64,000 nucleotides of DNA from Pseudomonas reinekei (GTDB lineage: Bacteria > Pseudomonadota > Gammaproteobacteria > Pseudomonadales > Pseudomonadaceae), in the NCBI RefSeq assembly GCF_001945365.1, contig NZ_MSTQ01000013.1, forward strand, positions 62,001 through 126,000. Reading direction: 5' to 3'. Each line of letters opens with the position of its first letter. The stretch's first letter is position 1. The notes under the pieces were generated by a model. It did no database searches. It saw only the letters and a list, made by a program, of their open reading frames with translations, and was not told the DNA's origin. Of the stretch, positions 18,133-27,101 are shown in pieces. Position numbers and translations under genes: made by a program.

Positions 18133-19197
18133 ATTTGTAGGTGGGCTCTTGGACGCCCTTAAACAGTTCTAGTTGCCATGAGCGACCTTTAAAAAAGGCA
18201 AGAGGCGTCAATGCAAAAGCAATTACATTTGCTGCTTTATCAGGTGTTGGCTCTAGTGGAGGCTGACTCCGCCCTCATCCATCATCAAGGGCGTCAAAAA
18301 CCACCGAGGTATGCAGACGCAAATTTTTTCGAAGACTGCCGCCTATCACTCACAACAACGACCCACCCGTTTCAGCGTTAGGCTGACTGATAGCCTTGCC
18401 TGCAGCGTTGCAGGACGCTTCTCAACTGAGGCTATCATCATGATCAAAGATGGCGTTGGTAACATTGCGGCTGCGTCAGTTAACACCGCTTTAGACACGG
18501 TTTTAGTGTTGACAGCGGCTGGCCAATCTACCGCCTCCGCAGTCGAGTCGTCGCGAATACTGACAATCGAGTCGGTGCGAAAACTTTTGGAGGAGCAGCT
18601 TGGAAACAAGAGTGCCTCCGTGAACACACACAAACTAGCTACCTCAACTGTTGTAACCGTTGCCACACCTGCCTGTAGCGCTGCGAAAAGTCGCAAGCCC
18701 GCTCGGACGCTTTGAGCCCGCAGGGCGAGCATTGGAGGCCCTCGACAATAAGATGCTGTCCAGGGCCTGTTTCAGGGCGGTCAAAATCTTCACTCGCATC
18801 ATTCGATATTTGAATACCGGAAGCCATTGCTCGAAGCGGGCTGTGCTTTGGGCAGCGAACAACACATCCAGGATTTTTTAAACGCCCTGAAATCCATCGC
18901 CTCAAGGTAAATGGAAACTGCCAACGGAGTCAGGATCAATGCCGGTTGTACAACCTTGTCACTGTGTTGGTGGCCCCCAAGAAATACCCGTTCATGTTCG
19001 ACGGCCAAGTGGAACTGAGGCTTAAGATCGTGATCCCGAACGCAGAGGAATGCTCCGTGCCTTCGTCGTAGAACTAGGGATAGTCGGACAATTGTCGATA
19101 GTGGTAGCTTGACGCTATCAGTCGGCGTGCCGGTGAGCTTCTGCGACTTCTGAGCAAAGCCGGGCCGTTAACCTTCTTCCGTCGATACAAGGATGTC
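18133..19197. other. 1-kb region of probable gene debris
   Basis: Overlapping low-complexity frames on both strands (around 18311-18732) lack start signals and are not called. From about 18904 to 19071 a plus-strand frame reads like real protein (VLVAPKKYPFMFDGQVELRL to a stop). It has no usable start, so it looks like the 3' end of a lost gene. Composition changes here from A+T-rich to higher G+C, so this is probably a junction between modules of different origin. Confidence 0.45.
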
Positions 19198-20817
19198 ATG
19201 GTGAGTATTCCCAGCCCGTCAAACAAAGGTGGGCCTGCGGCTCGGCAGGGTTTCAAATACCAGGATCACGTTGCCGTAACGTTTATATTGAAGATGCTTC
19301 GCGACAGCACTTACCTGCAGGTAGAGTGTGAAACTGCCGATGACATCGTCGCAATCTCGCAACAGGCGGGAGAGACCGTCAACGAGTACATCCAGGTCAA
19401 GACCACGGAAAACGACAAAAAGTGGAACCTGACGGAAAGCATTGCCTTGGAAAAGCAAAAGGCTGACTCCTCACTTTTCCAGAAGTCGTTGAAATGCGAC
19501 GTCCGACCTGGTTTGGCCTGCTTCAGGATTGTATCGAAGCGAGACATCGCTAAAGCACTGGAGTATTTCACCAAGGCGTTGGACAAACGGGTTAAACCTG
19601 ACGCCGCCACCGATCGGGGCCAGAAACTGGCCAAAAAATTCCCCAAGTCAGTATCCGCCAGAGGTCGAGACTTCACCTATTGGGCAGACCATTTCGTTTG
19701 GCAGGTTTGCGGTGATGTGGCGTCGTTGGAAGCAACAAATCTGCGCATGCTTGCGGAGGTAATTGATCTGTACGGTGAGAGCCCTTCTCACCGCCAGCAG
19801 AAGGACATTTACGAGGCATTCTTGAGCTGGGCAGATGACGCAGCGACTGCCGATGTCAAAACTGCACCAGAGCAAAAAATCATCACCCGTATTGCGGCCT
19901 TCGCAAGACTAAAAGCGCTGCTCGATGTGGCAGCGAAGCACTCCGCCTCTTTCGCCAAACCTTACAAGTCCAAACCCGACCCGTTCCTGGTAGAGTTTCA
20001 CACGACCACGGAAGACGGCTTACTGCGGTCACTTTCTGGCTTTGACGTCGAGTACGATTTTGAAGAATGGCGAGGCCATCAACTGGCCGAACATCTGATG
20101 CAATGGTTACCTGAATTCTGTCTGCGGGCGAGTGAAATCGCCAACTTTCAGGTACACCACACTCCCATGGTACTGGCGAAATCTATCAATACGTTGAACA
20201 ACGCAGCCATCCCTCGTGATCGCTTGATTGCAGAACTGATCCTCCACACCATTCTGCGAAGTCGGGAAAATAGCGAGCCGATTGCGTGCAAAGTTTTCTA
20301 TGCGGTCAATGGCAAACTTTCCGAGTTCGGCAACGCTCACATCGTCCAACAGACGGGACAGGCAGACCAGCTATGGCTTGGCTTGTCGCGGATGATTTCC
20401 ACCGGAACGATGGATCAGACGCTCAAAGAGATCTGCGATGTGCTGGATGCCACGATCTCCAGGGCGGCGCTAACTGAGGAGCGCGAGGTCATCATCGCAC
20501 TGCGTGAGCCTCATCATCACCTCCCTACCGCCGAGGCATTCAATAAGGCTCTGCATCGCAACGCTCCCGCACAGGACATGCTAAACGTAATGTGCTTCCC
20601 GATCTTGTTGGCCTACGACAGCGAAGCGTTGTCTGGAGGCTACCTCTCGGATTACCTAACCAACCTCAAAGCAGAGGTCACCCTGCACTACAACGCGCTG
20701 GCCAGTACATTACCGCCGAAGATCAAACAGGTCAGGGTGGTCGTTTTCCTAGTACCGATTGAGAGCATCCATCAGCTCGTCCAGAAATTCAACACGCTCT
20801 GCAAGGCTGCCAGTTGA
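19198..20817 (+). CDS. DUF4297-type nuclease of an AbpAB/Hachiman-like defence pair
   Basis: A 539-residue protein. The first 120 residues carry the DUF4297/Cap4-type signature: GPAARQGFKYQ (12-22), an acidic pair in ETADDIV (about 48-49) and EYIQVK with Gln 66 and Lys 68. This is the PD-(D/E)xK nuclease arrangement. The C-terminal 130 residues (CFPILLAYDSEAL, then VVVFLVPIESIHQLVQKF) resemble the DUF1837/HamA-type region. An SF2 helicase gene starts 1 base after its stop. The length is close to that of E. coli AbpA (about 538 residues, from memory). The likely role is a DNA-degrading effector against phage. The family name is inferred from motifs and context. AAGGA precedes the ATG by 5 bases. 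Confidence 0.75.
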   Translation: MVSIPSPSNKGGPAARQGFKYQDHVAVTFILKMLRDSTYLQVECETADDIVAISQQAGETVNEYIQVKTTENDKKWNLTESIALEKQKADSSLFQKSLKCDVRPGLACFRIVSKRDIAKALEYFTKALDKRVKPDAATDRGQKLAKKFPKSVSARGRDFTYWADHFVWQVCGDVASLEATNLRMLAEVIDLYGESPSHRQQKDIYEAFLSWADDAATADVKTAPEQKIITRIAAFARLKALLDVAAKHSASFAKPYKSKPDPFLVEFHTTTEDGLLRSLSGFDVEYDFEEWRGHQLAEHLMQWLPEFCLRASEIANFQVHHTPMVLAKSINTLNNAAIPRDRLIAELILHTILRSRENSEPIACKVFYAVNGKLSEFGNAHIVQQTGQADQLWLGLSRMISTGTMDQTLKEICDVLDATISRAALTEEREVIIALREPHHHLPTAEAFNKALHRNAPAQDMLNVMCFPILLAYDSEALSGGYLSDYLTNLKAEVTLHYNALASTLPPKIKQVRVVVFLVPIESIHQLVQKFNTLCKAAS

Positions 20818-20818
20818 T

Positions 20819-22720
20819 ATGAAATACGACTTCATCAAAAAACAGCTGGAACTGCTTTGCCATCAAAACAGTGACAAAGCTGGTTTACTTATGGGGCTGA
20901 GCCACATTGTGAACAGGGGCCATCCCGAATGGGAAGGTCGCGATCTTGTCATCCGATCTCTCGATAAATTCGAGCTGTTCGACGACGTGGAGCAGTCGCT
21001 TTTGCTCAGCTTGGTTCGTACCGTTGGCCTCTTCCCCTATATCACCCCGCACTTGGAGAACGTTTCATTTTCCGATCGCCTAGCCTATGAGGTTCATCGG
21101 GTGGAAGGAGTAGAAAAAGGCATGGTTTTCCACCGACTGCAGGCACACGTTTTCCATTTATTGATGCAGGGTAGAAACGTCGTACTCAGCGCCTCGACCA
21201 GCGTTGGCAAAAGCTTAGTGATCGATGCGGTACTGGCTCAGGGCAAATTTCGAAAGGCTGTGGTGATCGTGCCGACGATCGCACTCATCGACGAGACACG
21301 ACGCCGACTGGTCAGGCGCTTCAGGCAGTCATGCAACGTCATCACGCACCCCAGCCAAGAGGCGAACGAGTCGCTCATCAATGTGTATTTGCTGACCCAA
21401 GAACGGGTGCTGCAGCGTGACGACTTGGGAGATGTAGACTTCGTCGTTATCGATGAATTCTACAAGCTTGACCTCGCCAGCGACTCTGACGAAAAAAACA
21501 GATCGATCGACCTAAGCCTTGCCTTCCACAAGCTCGCGAAGCAGGGTGCCCAGTTCTATTTGCTTGGCCCCAACATTCAAAACATCCAGGGCCTTGATGG
21601 GTATGAGTACAACTTCATCCCCTCAAATTTCTCGACAGTGGCCGTTGATGTGACCCACTACAACCTGCGCACGCGGGGCGACGAACGCAAAGAGAAACTC
21701 CTTGAGCTTTGCGCGCAGATCTCCTCTCCTACCTTGATCTACTGCCAGTCGCCAGCAAGCGCCAATCGAGTCGCACAATTTCTGATCGATGAGGGAGAGT
21801 TTCCTCCGCTCGAAGACACCCGAGAAATCTCGGAGTGGATCGCGGAAAATTATCACCCGGACTGGAATGTGGCGAAGGCGATTGCTTTGGGGATAGGCAT
21901 CCACCACGGCGGTGTCCCCAGAGCAATCCAGCAATACTTCGTAAAGCTGTTCAACGAGCGAACCATCCGCTACATCATCTGCACGTCCACCATGATCGAG
22001 GGCGTTAACACCTCGGCGGAAAATGTCATCATCTATGACCGCAGAATCAACAAAAACACCTTTGATTTCTTCACCTTCAAAAATATTTCTGGCCGCGCCG
22101 GACGCATGAATCAATATTTCATCGGCAAGGTGTTCATGCTGGAAGAGCCCCCTGAGGAGAAAAGCCTGACGGTCGATTATCCAATTGGCCTGCAGAACGA
22201 AGTCTCCCCAATGGGACTGCTGATGAAGCTTGAACCTGAATATCTCACCGACCAGTCGCGGCAGCGACTGGACGCCGCGTACGCTACCCCTCAACTGTCC
22301 GTATCGACGCTGATCGAAAACAGGCACTTACCGGTTGATCGACAGGTGGAGGTCGCGGATAGGATCCTGCGGGAACTGGCTTTGAGTCGTGTATGGCTCA
22401 CTTGGAAAGGTAACCCCGAACAAAAGCAGCTCGAATACCTCTGTACGCTGATTTATGAGCACCTTCCCCACAAGCTTCCTGAGTTTGGTATCCATTCAGG
22501 CCTACAGCTCGCGTGGCATATCAATGCGCTCAGGGCCCAGAAGGACTTTCAGGTCTATCTTCAGCAAGCTATTGACGAAGATAATTCCGACCGAACACCG
22601 AGCGAGTCTATCGGACAGAGGCTCAAGCTCATCCGCAATGTCATCTCCTACCGCCTTCCCCGAGACATCATGGCGCTGAGCAAGATCCAAGCGGACGTCT
22701 TCACTAAAAAAGGTATTTAG
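20819..22720 (+). CDS. SF2 helicase of the AbpAB/Hachiman-like pair (ends at an in-frame amber)
   Basis: 633 residues up to a TAG. Helicase motifs in order: SASTSVGKS (Walker A, 124-132), VPTIALIDE (Ia, 151-159), VIDEFY (II, about 210-215), YCQSPASANR (IV), TSTMIEGVNTSA (V, 389-400) and NISGRAGRM (VI, 422-430). The motif II form DEFY and GIHHGGVPR fit the helicases paired with DUF1837/DUF4297 nucleases (HamB/AbpB). The role would be sensing or unwinding foreign or damaged DNA. The reading frame stays open for 80 more codons after the TAG, so the native protein was probably about 713 residues. Whether the shorter form works is unknown. Confidence 0.8.
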   Translation: MKYDFIKKQLELLCHQNSDKAGLLMGLSHIVNRGHPEWEGRDLVIRSLDKFELFDDVEQSLLLSLVRTVGLFPYITPHLENVSFSDRLAYEVHRVEGVEKGMVFHRLQAHVFHLLMQGRNVVLSASTSVGKSLVIDAVLAQGKFRKAVVIVPTIALIDETRRRLVRRFRQSCNVITHPSQEANESLINVYLLTQERVLQRDDLGDVDFVVIDEFYKLDLASDSDEKNRSIDLSLAFHKLAKQGAQFYLLGPNIQNIQGLDGYEYNFIPSNFSTVAVDVTHYNLRTRGDERKEKLLELCAQISSPTLIYCQSPASANRVAQFLIDEGEFPPLEDTREISEWIAENYHPDWNVAKAIALGIGIHHGGVPRAIQQYFVKLFNERTIRYIICTSTMIEGVNTSAENVIIYDRRINKNTFDFFTFKNISGRAGRMNQYFIGKVFMLEEPPEEKSLTVDYPIGLQNEVSPMGLLMKLEPEYLTDQSRQRLDAAYATPQLSVSTLIENRHLPVDRQVEVADRILRELALSRVWLTWKGNPEQKQLEYLCTLIYEHLPHKLPEFGIHSGLQLAWHINALRAQKDFQVYLQQAIDEDNSDRTPSESIGQRLKLIRNVISYRLPRDIMALSKIQADVFTKKGI

Positions 22721-22963
22721 CCTGGAAATTTCGGGTTCTTCGCCGAGCAACTGGAAAACCTGTTCCATGATCCTTTGCTTACTGCGCTGGATGAGTATGG
22801 AGTACCGACTCAAATTTCGATCAAGTTCAAAGGAGCCATTCTGCCGTCAGAAAACCTGACTCAGTTGCTCGACAAACTGCGTGTCTGGGCGTTGAGGATA
22901 GAGTCAGCACCACTTAGCCATTTCGAAAAAAGCATCGTTCAGTGGGCAGTCGACGAGATCTGA
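22718..22963 (+). pseudogene. In-frame continuation of the helicase after an amber codon
   Basis: TAG at 22718-22720 is followed in the same frame by 80 sense codons (PGNFGFFAEQLENLFHD to WAVDEI) and a TGA. The composition is protein-like, and no start codon with a ribosome-binding site exists near its beginning. The parent gene therefore probably ran to 22963. The TAG is either a recent nonsense mutation, for example from CAG, or a site of readthrough or suppression. Confidence 0.75.
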
Positions 22964-23028
22964 CCGAGGTAGTCGGGTGAGGCGAATGGCGCCTGTTGTC
23001 GCTTGAATTCACTGCAAAAGGATACTCA

Positions 23029-23838
23029 ATGGCAATCATCAATAATCCGAAGTCGCAGCCGGTGATCGAAATGACCGCTTGTATCCGAGACGCGTGCGAC
23101 GATTACAAGCACTACATTGAATTTATCCTTGAGCCTGCCAAGGAGGAGCTGGAAGCGAAAGTTAGGAACAATGAGGTTTTGCTCCACCAAGCCTTTGGAG
23201 TTAATTTGATTGTGGCTCACAGTGTTGACTATTTGCAGGCCATCCGATCAGCAGCTGCGGTAAAAGAAAATCGAAAAGACCTAGTGAAGTCCTTTGACGA
23301 AAAATTCGCGGTCTCTGGTGCGTATCTTAGTAACCGCAAAATGGAGTTGATCGACGCGATCAACAATGCCATCAAGCATATTCGGGTTGACCCACTGCGA
23401 TACAAGAGCCTAGGTGAGCGCTATGGACAGATTTCCTTCCAGAGCTTAGTAGAGGATGAGGGGCGCGTGCTGTGCCATCTAGAAAACTACCGATTCGACT
23501 ATTGCCGGGTTGTGCTTCTACCAGCTTTAAGGGCATTGGCTAACTGGGAGTTCAGCAGCGCAGAAAGCGTGCTGAGATTTGCCCAGGGTGAGGTGACCAT
23601 TGAGCACTGGAGCTACTCCGACACCTATGATCCTTTAGATCCCTCCACAGCGATTGATCGGATGATTGAAATCTGCTCCTCCCCCTGCAAGAACTGTGAG
23701 GAAGAAGCTGACGCGTGTCGCTGCTCCCAATATGTCTTTGCGGGAGATGAGGGTCGATTCGAGCCGCTATATTCACCTTCTGAGGGAGAGTTTGAAGAGC
23801 TGATGGATCACATATCCCCATCGTACAATCGAGCATGA
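23029..23838 (+). CDS. Unknown protein next to the nuclease-helicase pair, Cys-rich C-terminus
   Basis: A 269-residue protein starting with ATG at 23029 behind AAAGGA. Residues 1-190 look all-helical, with FGVNLIVAHSVDYLQAI and ELIDAINNAIKHIRVD. The latter is reminiscent of HEPN-type or similar helical folds, but I cannot claim membership. Residues about 215-245 hold a Cys cluster (CSSPCKNCEEEADACRC) that should bind a metal. The tail is acidic. It follows the helicase by 65 bases on the same strand, so it may be an accessory of that defence pair or a separate cargo gene. Confidence 0.65.
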   Translation: MAIINNPKSQPVIEMTACIRDACDDYKHYIEFILEPAKEELEAKVRNNEVLLHQAFGVNLIVAHSVDYLQAIRSAAAVKENRKDLVKSFDEKFAVSGAYLSNRKMELIDAINNAIKHIRVDPLRYKSLGERYGQISFQSLVEDEGRVLCHLENYRFDYCRVVLLPALRALANWEFSSAESVLRFAQGEVTIEHWSYSDTYDPLDPSTAIDRMIEICSSPCKNCEEEADACRCSQYVFAGDEGRFEPLYSPSEGEFEELMDHISPSYNRA

Positions 23839-23914
23839 AAAAACGATTACGCTTTTCCACCACGACCGCCGGTTAAAACCGAACGCACACTGGTCAACCT
23901 CACGAGAGCGAGCC

Positions 23915-24106
23915 ATGAATTACGTTGAGTTGATCCAACGCCAAGCGGAGCAGATGTTTGGCAACAAAACCAAGGCCGACTGCTGGCTGAATCAACCAAA
24001 AACCAGCCTCGGGGGCAGCACGCCACTAGAGCTAGCTCGCACTGAAGCGGGATACGAACTGATAAAGGCTGAGCTTGAAAAACTCAATCACGGATTCGCC
24101 TGCTAA
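23915..24106 (+). CDS. Solitary MbcA/ParS-type toxin-binding domain protein
   Basis: A 63-residue protein. The core FGNKTKADCWLNQPKTSLGG followed by PLELARTEAGYELIKAELEKL is the C-terminal DUF2384 (MbcA/ParS/Xre) domain of antitoxins that neutralise RES-type toxins. The N-terminal DNA-binding half is missing, and no RES toxin gene lies next to it. Short stand-alone versions are common in Pseudomonas. A partial second copy lies at 25652. The stop overlaps an ATG (TAATG at 24104-24108). Confidence 0.75.
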   Translation: MNYVELIQRQAEQMFGNKTKADCWLNQPKTSLGGSTPLELARTEAGYELIKAELEKLNHGFAC

Positions 24107-24138
24107 TGCGAGCCCTCCTCCACCCCCCCGGACTCAGC

Positions 24139-24312
24139 ATGATTATTTTTGATCTCAACACAAACGACACCGAAGCTTTACTCAGGCACGTTGAAGCGTT
24201 CAAGCCGAACTCAGGCGATGCTCGTGAGGATTCACGACTGCGAGAGGCGCTGTTTGAATTGAAGGAGGCTTTGGCTCAGCATCTTAAAAATTCGGGGGAT
24301 AAGGCCATATAG
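24139..24312 (+). CDS. Small acidic orphan protein
   Basis: A 57-residue protein, or 68 if the ATG at 24106, which overlaps the previous stop, is used. The segment LNTNDTEALLRHVEAF followed by GDAREDSRLREALFELKEAL looks like two short helices. No function is known. It sits in a run with the antitoxin-domain gene. Confidence 0.5.
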   Translation: MIIFDLNTNDTEALLRHVEAFKPNSGDAREDSRLREALFELKEALAQHLKNSGDKAI

Positions 24313-24565
24313 CGCACAGACGATAATGCTCCCAGCGTCCGAATCAGCAACCACCCGAAGCTCTCAATGACTATTCAGGGCCATACCAATTGGAGCTCCC
24401 ATCTCGATGACGATTCCGAGAGAGGGTGAGATCTGGAAGCTCGCGGTTGAAACGTTGGGTGCACAACGCTTGAGGAGCAGCCACCCCACCACTCAGTGTT
24501 GATCCAAGGTATTCTGCCCAATATTGCGGGGTGGCTTCGACCCTGCCATCCATTCAAGCGCCCAG

Positions 24566-25201
24566 ATGCCTATCAAATTCGTTCTATTCGACGCCTTTGG
24601 CACCCTCCTTCAGATTCCTCAGGGCCGACACCCCTATCGTCAAATTTTGAGAGAAGGCATTCGACAAGGGCGCCGGCCCCACCCAGACGACCTTCGTCAA
24701 ATCCTGACTCGTAACCTGAATTTGGCCGAGGCAGCAGAGCTGTTTGGAATCAAAATCCAGTCAGCCCACATGGCCGATATTGAAGGAGATCTTGAGGCCG
24801 ATCTTCAGAGCATTGAAGCATTCGAAGATGGTCTTCGTGCGGTCGAAATGCTTCAGGCTTCGGGCATCAAAATAGCTGTCGCGTCAAATTTGGCTGCACC
24901 TTACGCGTGGTCTATTCGGCGTCTGTACCCGACTGTGGATGCCTACGGCTTCAGCTTCGCGCTCGGGGCCATGAAGCCCGAGCCTTTCTTTTACAGGGGC
25001 ACATGCGAGCTCTTGGGAGCAGACACCAGCTACTACTCTGGAGGCGACAATGTGGTCATGATCGGTGATTCTGAAAAATGTGACCGTGATGGCCCCAACG
25101 CCGTTGGCATACCGGGGTTTCTTCTGAACCGACAGGGCGGTAAAGACTTCAGCAGCCTCAATGAATTCAGCGATATGGTTCTGAGCTGCAAACGTCAGTG
25201 A
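24566..25201 (+). CDS. HAD-family hydrolase
   Basis: A 211-residue protein with the HAD motifs in order: VLFDAFGTLL (nucleophile Asp, motif I), AVASNLAAPY (motif II), a conserved Lys in GAMKPEPFF (motif III) and MIGDSEKCDRDG (motif IV). The cap is small and helical. Substrate cannot be predicted: phosphatase, dehalogenase-like or beta-phosphoglucomutase-like activities are all possible. I start at the ATG at 24566, which begins the first beta strand. A longer frame exists upstream but has no ribosome-binding site. Confidence 0.85.
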   Translation: MPIKFVLFDAFGTLLQIPQGRHPYRQILREGIRQGRRPHPDDLRQILTRNLNLAEAAELFGIKIQSAHMADIEGDLEADLQSIEAFEDGLRAVEMLQASGIKIAVASNLAAPYAWSIRRLYPTVDAYGFSFALGAMKPEPFFYRGTCELLGADTSYYSGGDNVVMIGDSEKCDRDGPNAVGIPGFLLNRQGGKDFSSLNEFSDMVLSCKRQ

Positions 25202-25651
25202 GCACCTACCGTCTGCGACTGATCAACCGTTGCAGCCTGTCGCCCCAGTGGCGTTAGGCGAATATCGCTCCAACCGCAAAAAACTTTCAAACTTGTCGCG
25301 CGGCGCATCGGCGCTCGCCCGACAGCATTGGAGACTTATACAAATCAAGCCCCCGTCATGAGGCTTTAAAGCGGAGCCCCCGATTCAGGATCAAGCAGGT
25401 ACGCGATTTCAGGAATTTTATCCTCAAGAGTCTCATTCAGCCTACGCCGCAGGCGGGTATAGCATCGTAGCGGAAAGGCCCTGACCAACTGGTTGAATTC
25501 ATCTTCTCTAGAAGACCCTAGCCGCTACCCGCCCGAAGCACTATCAGCACAAGCTGAGAGAACTGCATGGAAAGAAAAAGGATCAGCCCGCTATCATAGT
25601 TGCTTGCAAGCACCGAACAACCGGTTTAGCCGAACGCGCGCCAGGGCCAAA
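25202..25651. other. Intergenic stretch after the HAD gene
   Basis: About 450 bases with no convincing gene. A plus-strand frame starting at 25493 runs into the broken antitoxin copy but has no good start. Confidence 0.5.
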
Positions 25652-25855
25652 ATGAATTACGTTGAGTTGATCCAACGCCAAGCCGAGCATGTCTTTGGCA
25701 ACGAAGCCAAAGCCAAAGTAACTAGTGATACAGGTTCTCTCACGGATTCAAGGGATTCTCAATTTTCAGGCTGTGGGCGTCTTGCCAGGCGCCATCAGCG
25801 AACAATAGGGGGGAGTTCTTTGGCCATAATCAAACCGGTCATCAGCGCATTATAA
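25652..25855 (+). pseudogene. Truncated second copy of the antitoxin-domain gene
   Basis: The first roughly 60 bases repeat the start of the gene at 23915 with a handful of changes (MNYVELIQRQAE identical, then HVFGNEAKAK against QMFGNKTKAD). After that the sequence diverges completely, so the toxin-binding core is missing. It is probably a remnant of a duplication or of recombination between related cassettes. Confidence 0.7.
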
Positions 25856-25903
25856 TGCGCTAATTCATGATGAATGATGGGTGACAGCGCATTAAAATGC
25901 GCT
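25844..25903. repeat. Twin 18-bp palindromes 42 bp apart
   Basis: AGCGCATTATAATGCGCT (25844-25861) is a perfect palindrome. AGCGCATTAAAATGCGCT (25886-25903) has the same perfect 8-base arms around AA. Their starts are 42 bases apart, four helical turns. They precede the small gene at 25965 and look like a double operator for a dimeric DNA-binding protein, or a recombination site. Confidence 0.7.
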
Positions 25904-25964
25904 GAACGAATGCACATCATCTTCTCAGTGCGTTTCAAAAATACAACGAAAAATCCTGGCACTG

Positions 25965-26222
25965 ATGGTTGAGATTCTTCAAAAAATTAAGCGAACGGCT
26001 TGCTCAAGGGGCCCTTTCTTGTACTCAAAACAAAATCACGGCCAAGACTCAACGACGGCAGAACTGTTCCGTCGCCTAGCTGAGCATTTGTACATGCCAA
26101 GCGATTGGCAATCACTCGTTTCTGAAGTTGAGCGTGCATTAGTCGCAACGCCATTTTTCGAGGTGCTTCTGATCGATAGTCTTACGCAGCGCGCGACTCC
26201 ATTGGCATTGCAGGCACTTTGA
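25965..26222 (+). CDS. Small orphan protein downstream of twin palindromes
   Basis: An 85-residue frame with protein-like C-terminal half (AELFRRLAEHLYMPSDWQSL and VERALVATPFFEVLLID). The N-terminus is basic. The start codon lacks a good ribosome-binding site, so a later start is possible. The palindromes about 60-120 bases upstream could regulate it. No function recognised. Confidence 0.4.
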   Translation: MVEILQKIKRTACSRGPFLYSKQNHGQDSTTAELFRRLAEHLYMPSDWQSLVSEVERALVATPFFEVLLIDSLTQRATPLALQAL

Positions 26223-26285
26223 TTCAAGTCTTCCTATCTTCAGTTTTTCCCCTGCTACGCTGACCTCTTCCACGGAGGAATCACA

Positions 26286-26495
26286 ATGTCGAACGCAGAC
26301 CTGCTCCCTTCCCTACTCTTTAAGATCAATCAGAACCAGCTAGCCCTTGAAGCCGCGATCATGGAGCTGACACTCTGGGTCGAGCAGCGCGGATCAGCGG
26401 AGGTCGCCGGCAATGTTCGAGGTGCTTTGGACACAATCAGCAAGAATGAAGAGTTCATCAACATGACGTTAGCTGTGCTCATGACGCCTGAGTGA
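26286..26495 (+). CDS. Small conserved protein of Pseudomonas accessory regions
   Basis: A 69-residue protein with a strong GGAGGAA site. It is helical (SLLFKINQNQLALEAAIMELTLWVEQ) with a normal composition. Proteins of this pattern recur near orphan genes in Pseudomonas islands. The function is unknown. Confidence 0.7.
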   Translation: MSNADLLPSLLFKINQNQLALEAAIMELTLWVEQRGSAEVAGNVRGALDTISKNEEFINMTLAVLMTPE

Positions 26496-26875
26496 GTAGT
26501 CTCTTGGTAGGCTAGCCGGGCCTCGTTGGCCCGAAGATCGACTTTCTCATTGATGTTACATCACACCACCAATTAGCTAGGGGCATGCGGTGGCGGACGC
26601 AGAACAACTTGAATACAACCTCCCCTCTCACCGCCCGCGAGGTCTGCCAGGTACCGACGGACGTCGCGCTCGGCACACGCGTCATCGAGAAAGCCTGCAG
26701 TCAGTCATGGAATGAGGTATATCACGGTCTCATGGCGTTCAGCGTGGTCGTGTCGGGTCTCTTGAAACCTAGCAGGGTTACGGCACAGATCCTGTCGAAC
26801 TTTTGTGTGGTTGGGAACATGAACAGGTTGAGCGCCTGCTGAATGCGCTCTGCACCATCACCTAAACGACCGTGT
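26496..26875. other. Intergenic stretch between orphan genes and the dmeF group
   Basis: No gene is called. A plus-strand frame of 85 codons at 26585 lacks a ribosome-binding site and resembles nothing known. The stretch marks the switch from defence-type cargo to metal resistance genes. Confidence 0.45.
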
Positions 26876-27058
26876 TTAAGAGTTCTTTTTTTGCAAGCTT
26901 TTCAGACGTAGAGTCGCGCGCTGTACGGCGGCCATCTTTTCCGGACGCTTCATGCGCTTCCATTTTTTGATGTCTTCCTTGGTGCGACCGCAGCTGACGC
27001 ACAGTTCACTGTTCAGCTGGCAAACAGAAATGCAGGGATTTTCGATGTCCTTGGCCAT
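26876..27058 (-). CDS. DUF1289 Cys-rich small protein
   Basis: A 60-residue protein with the DUF1289 signature NPCISVCQLN, LCVSCGRT and IKKWKRM. Four Cys in two pairs suggest a small metal-binding fold. The tail is very basic. It lies 43 bases after dmeF on the same strand, probably in the dmeR-dmeF operon. Function unknown. Confidence 0.85.
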   Translation of the reverse strand: MAKDIENPCISVCQLNSELCVSCGRTKEDIKKWKRMKRPEKMAAVQRATLRLKSLQKKNS

Positions 27059-27101
27059 TGTTCAATTCCTCGTCGAACTTATGCGTGCTGCGGGATCACT
27101 G

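Noticed and set aside
18311..18732. Overlapping 120-135-codon frames on both strands
   Set aside because: Low-complexity composition, no ribosome-binding sites and no recognisable fold. Neither strand can be preferred.
26585..26842. An 85-codon plus-strand frame
   Set aside because: No start signals, and protein-like character is weak in every frame.
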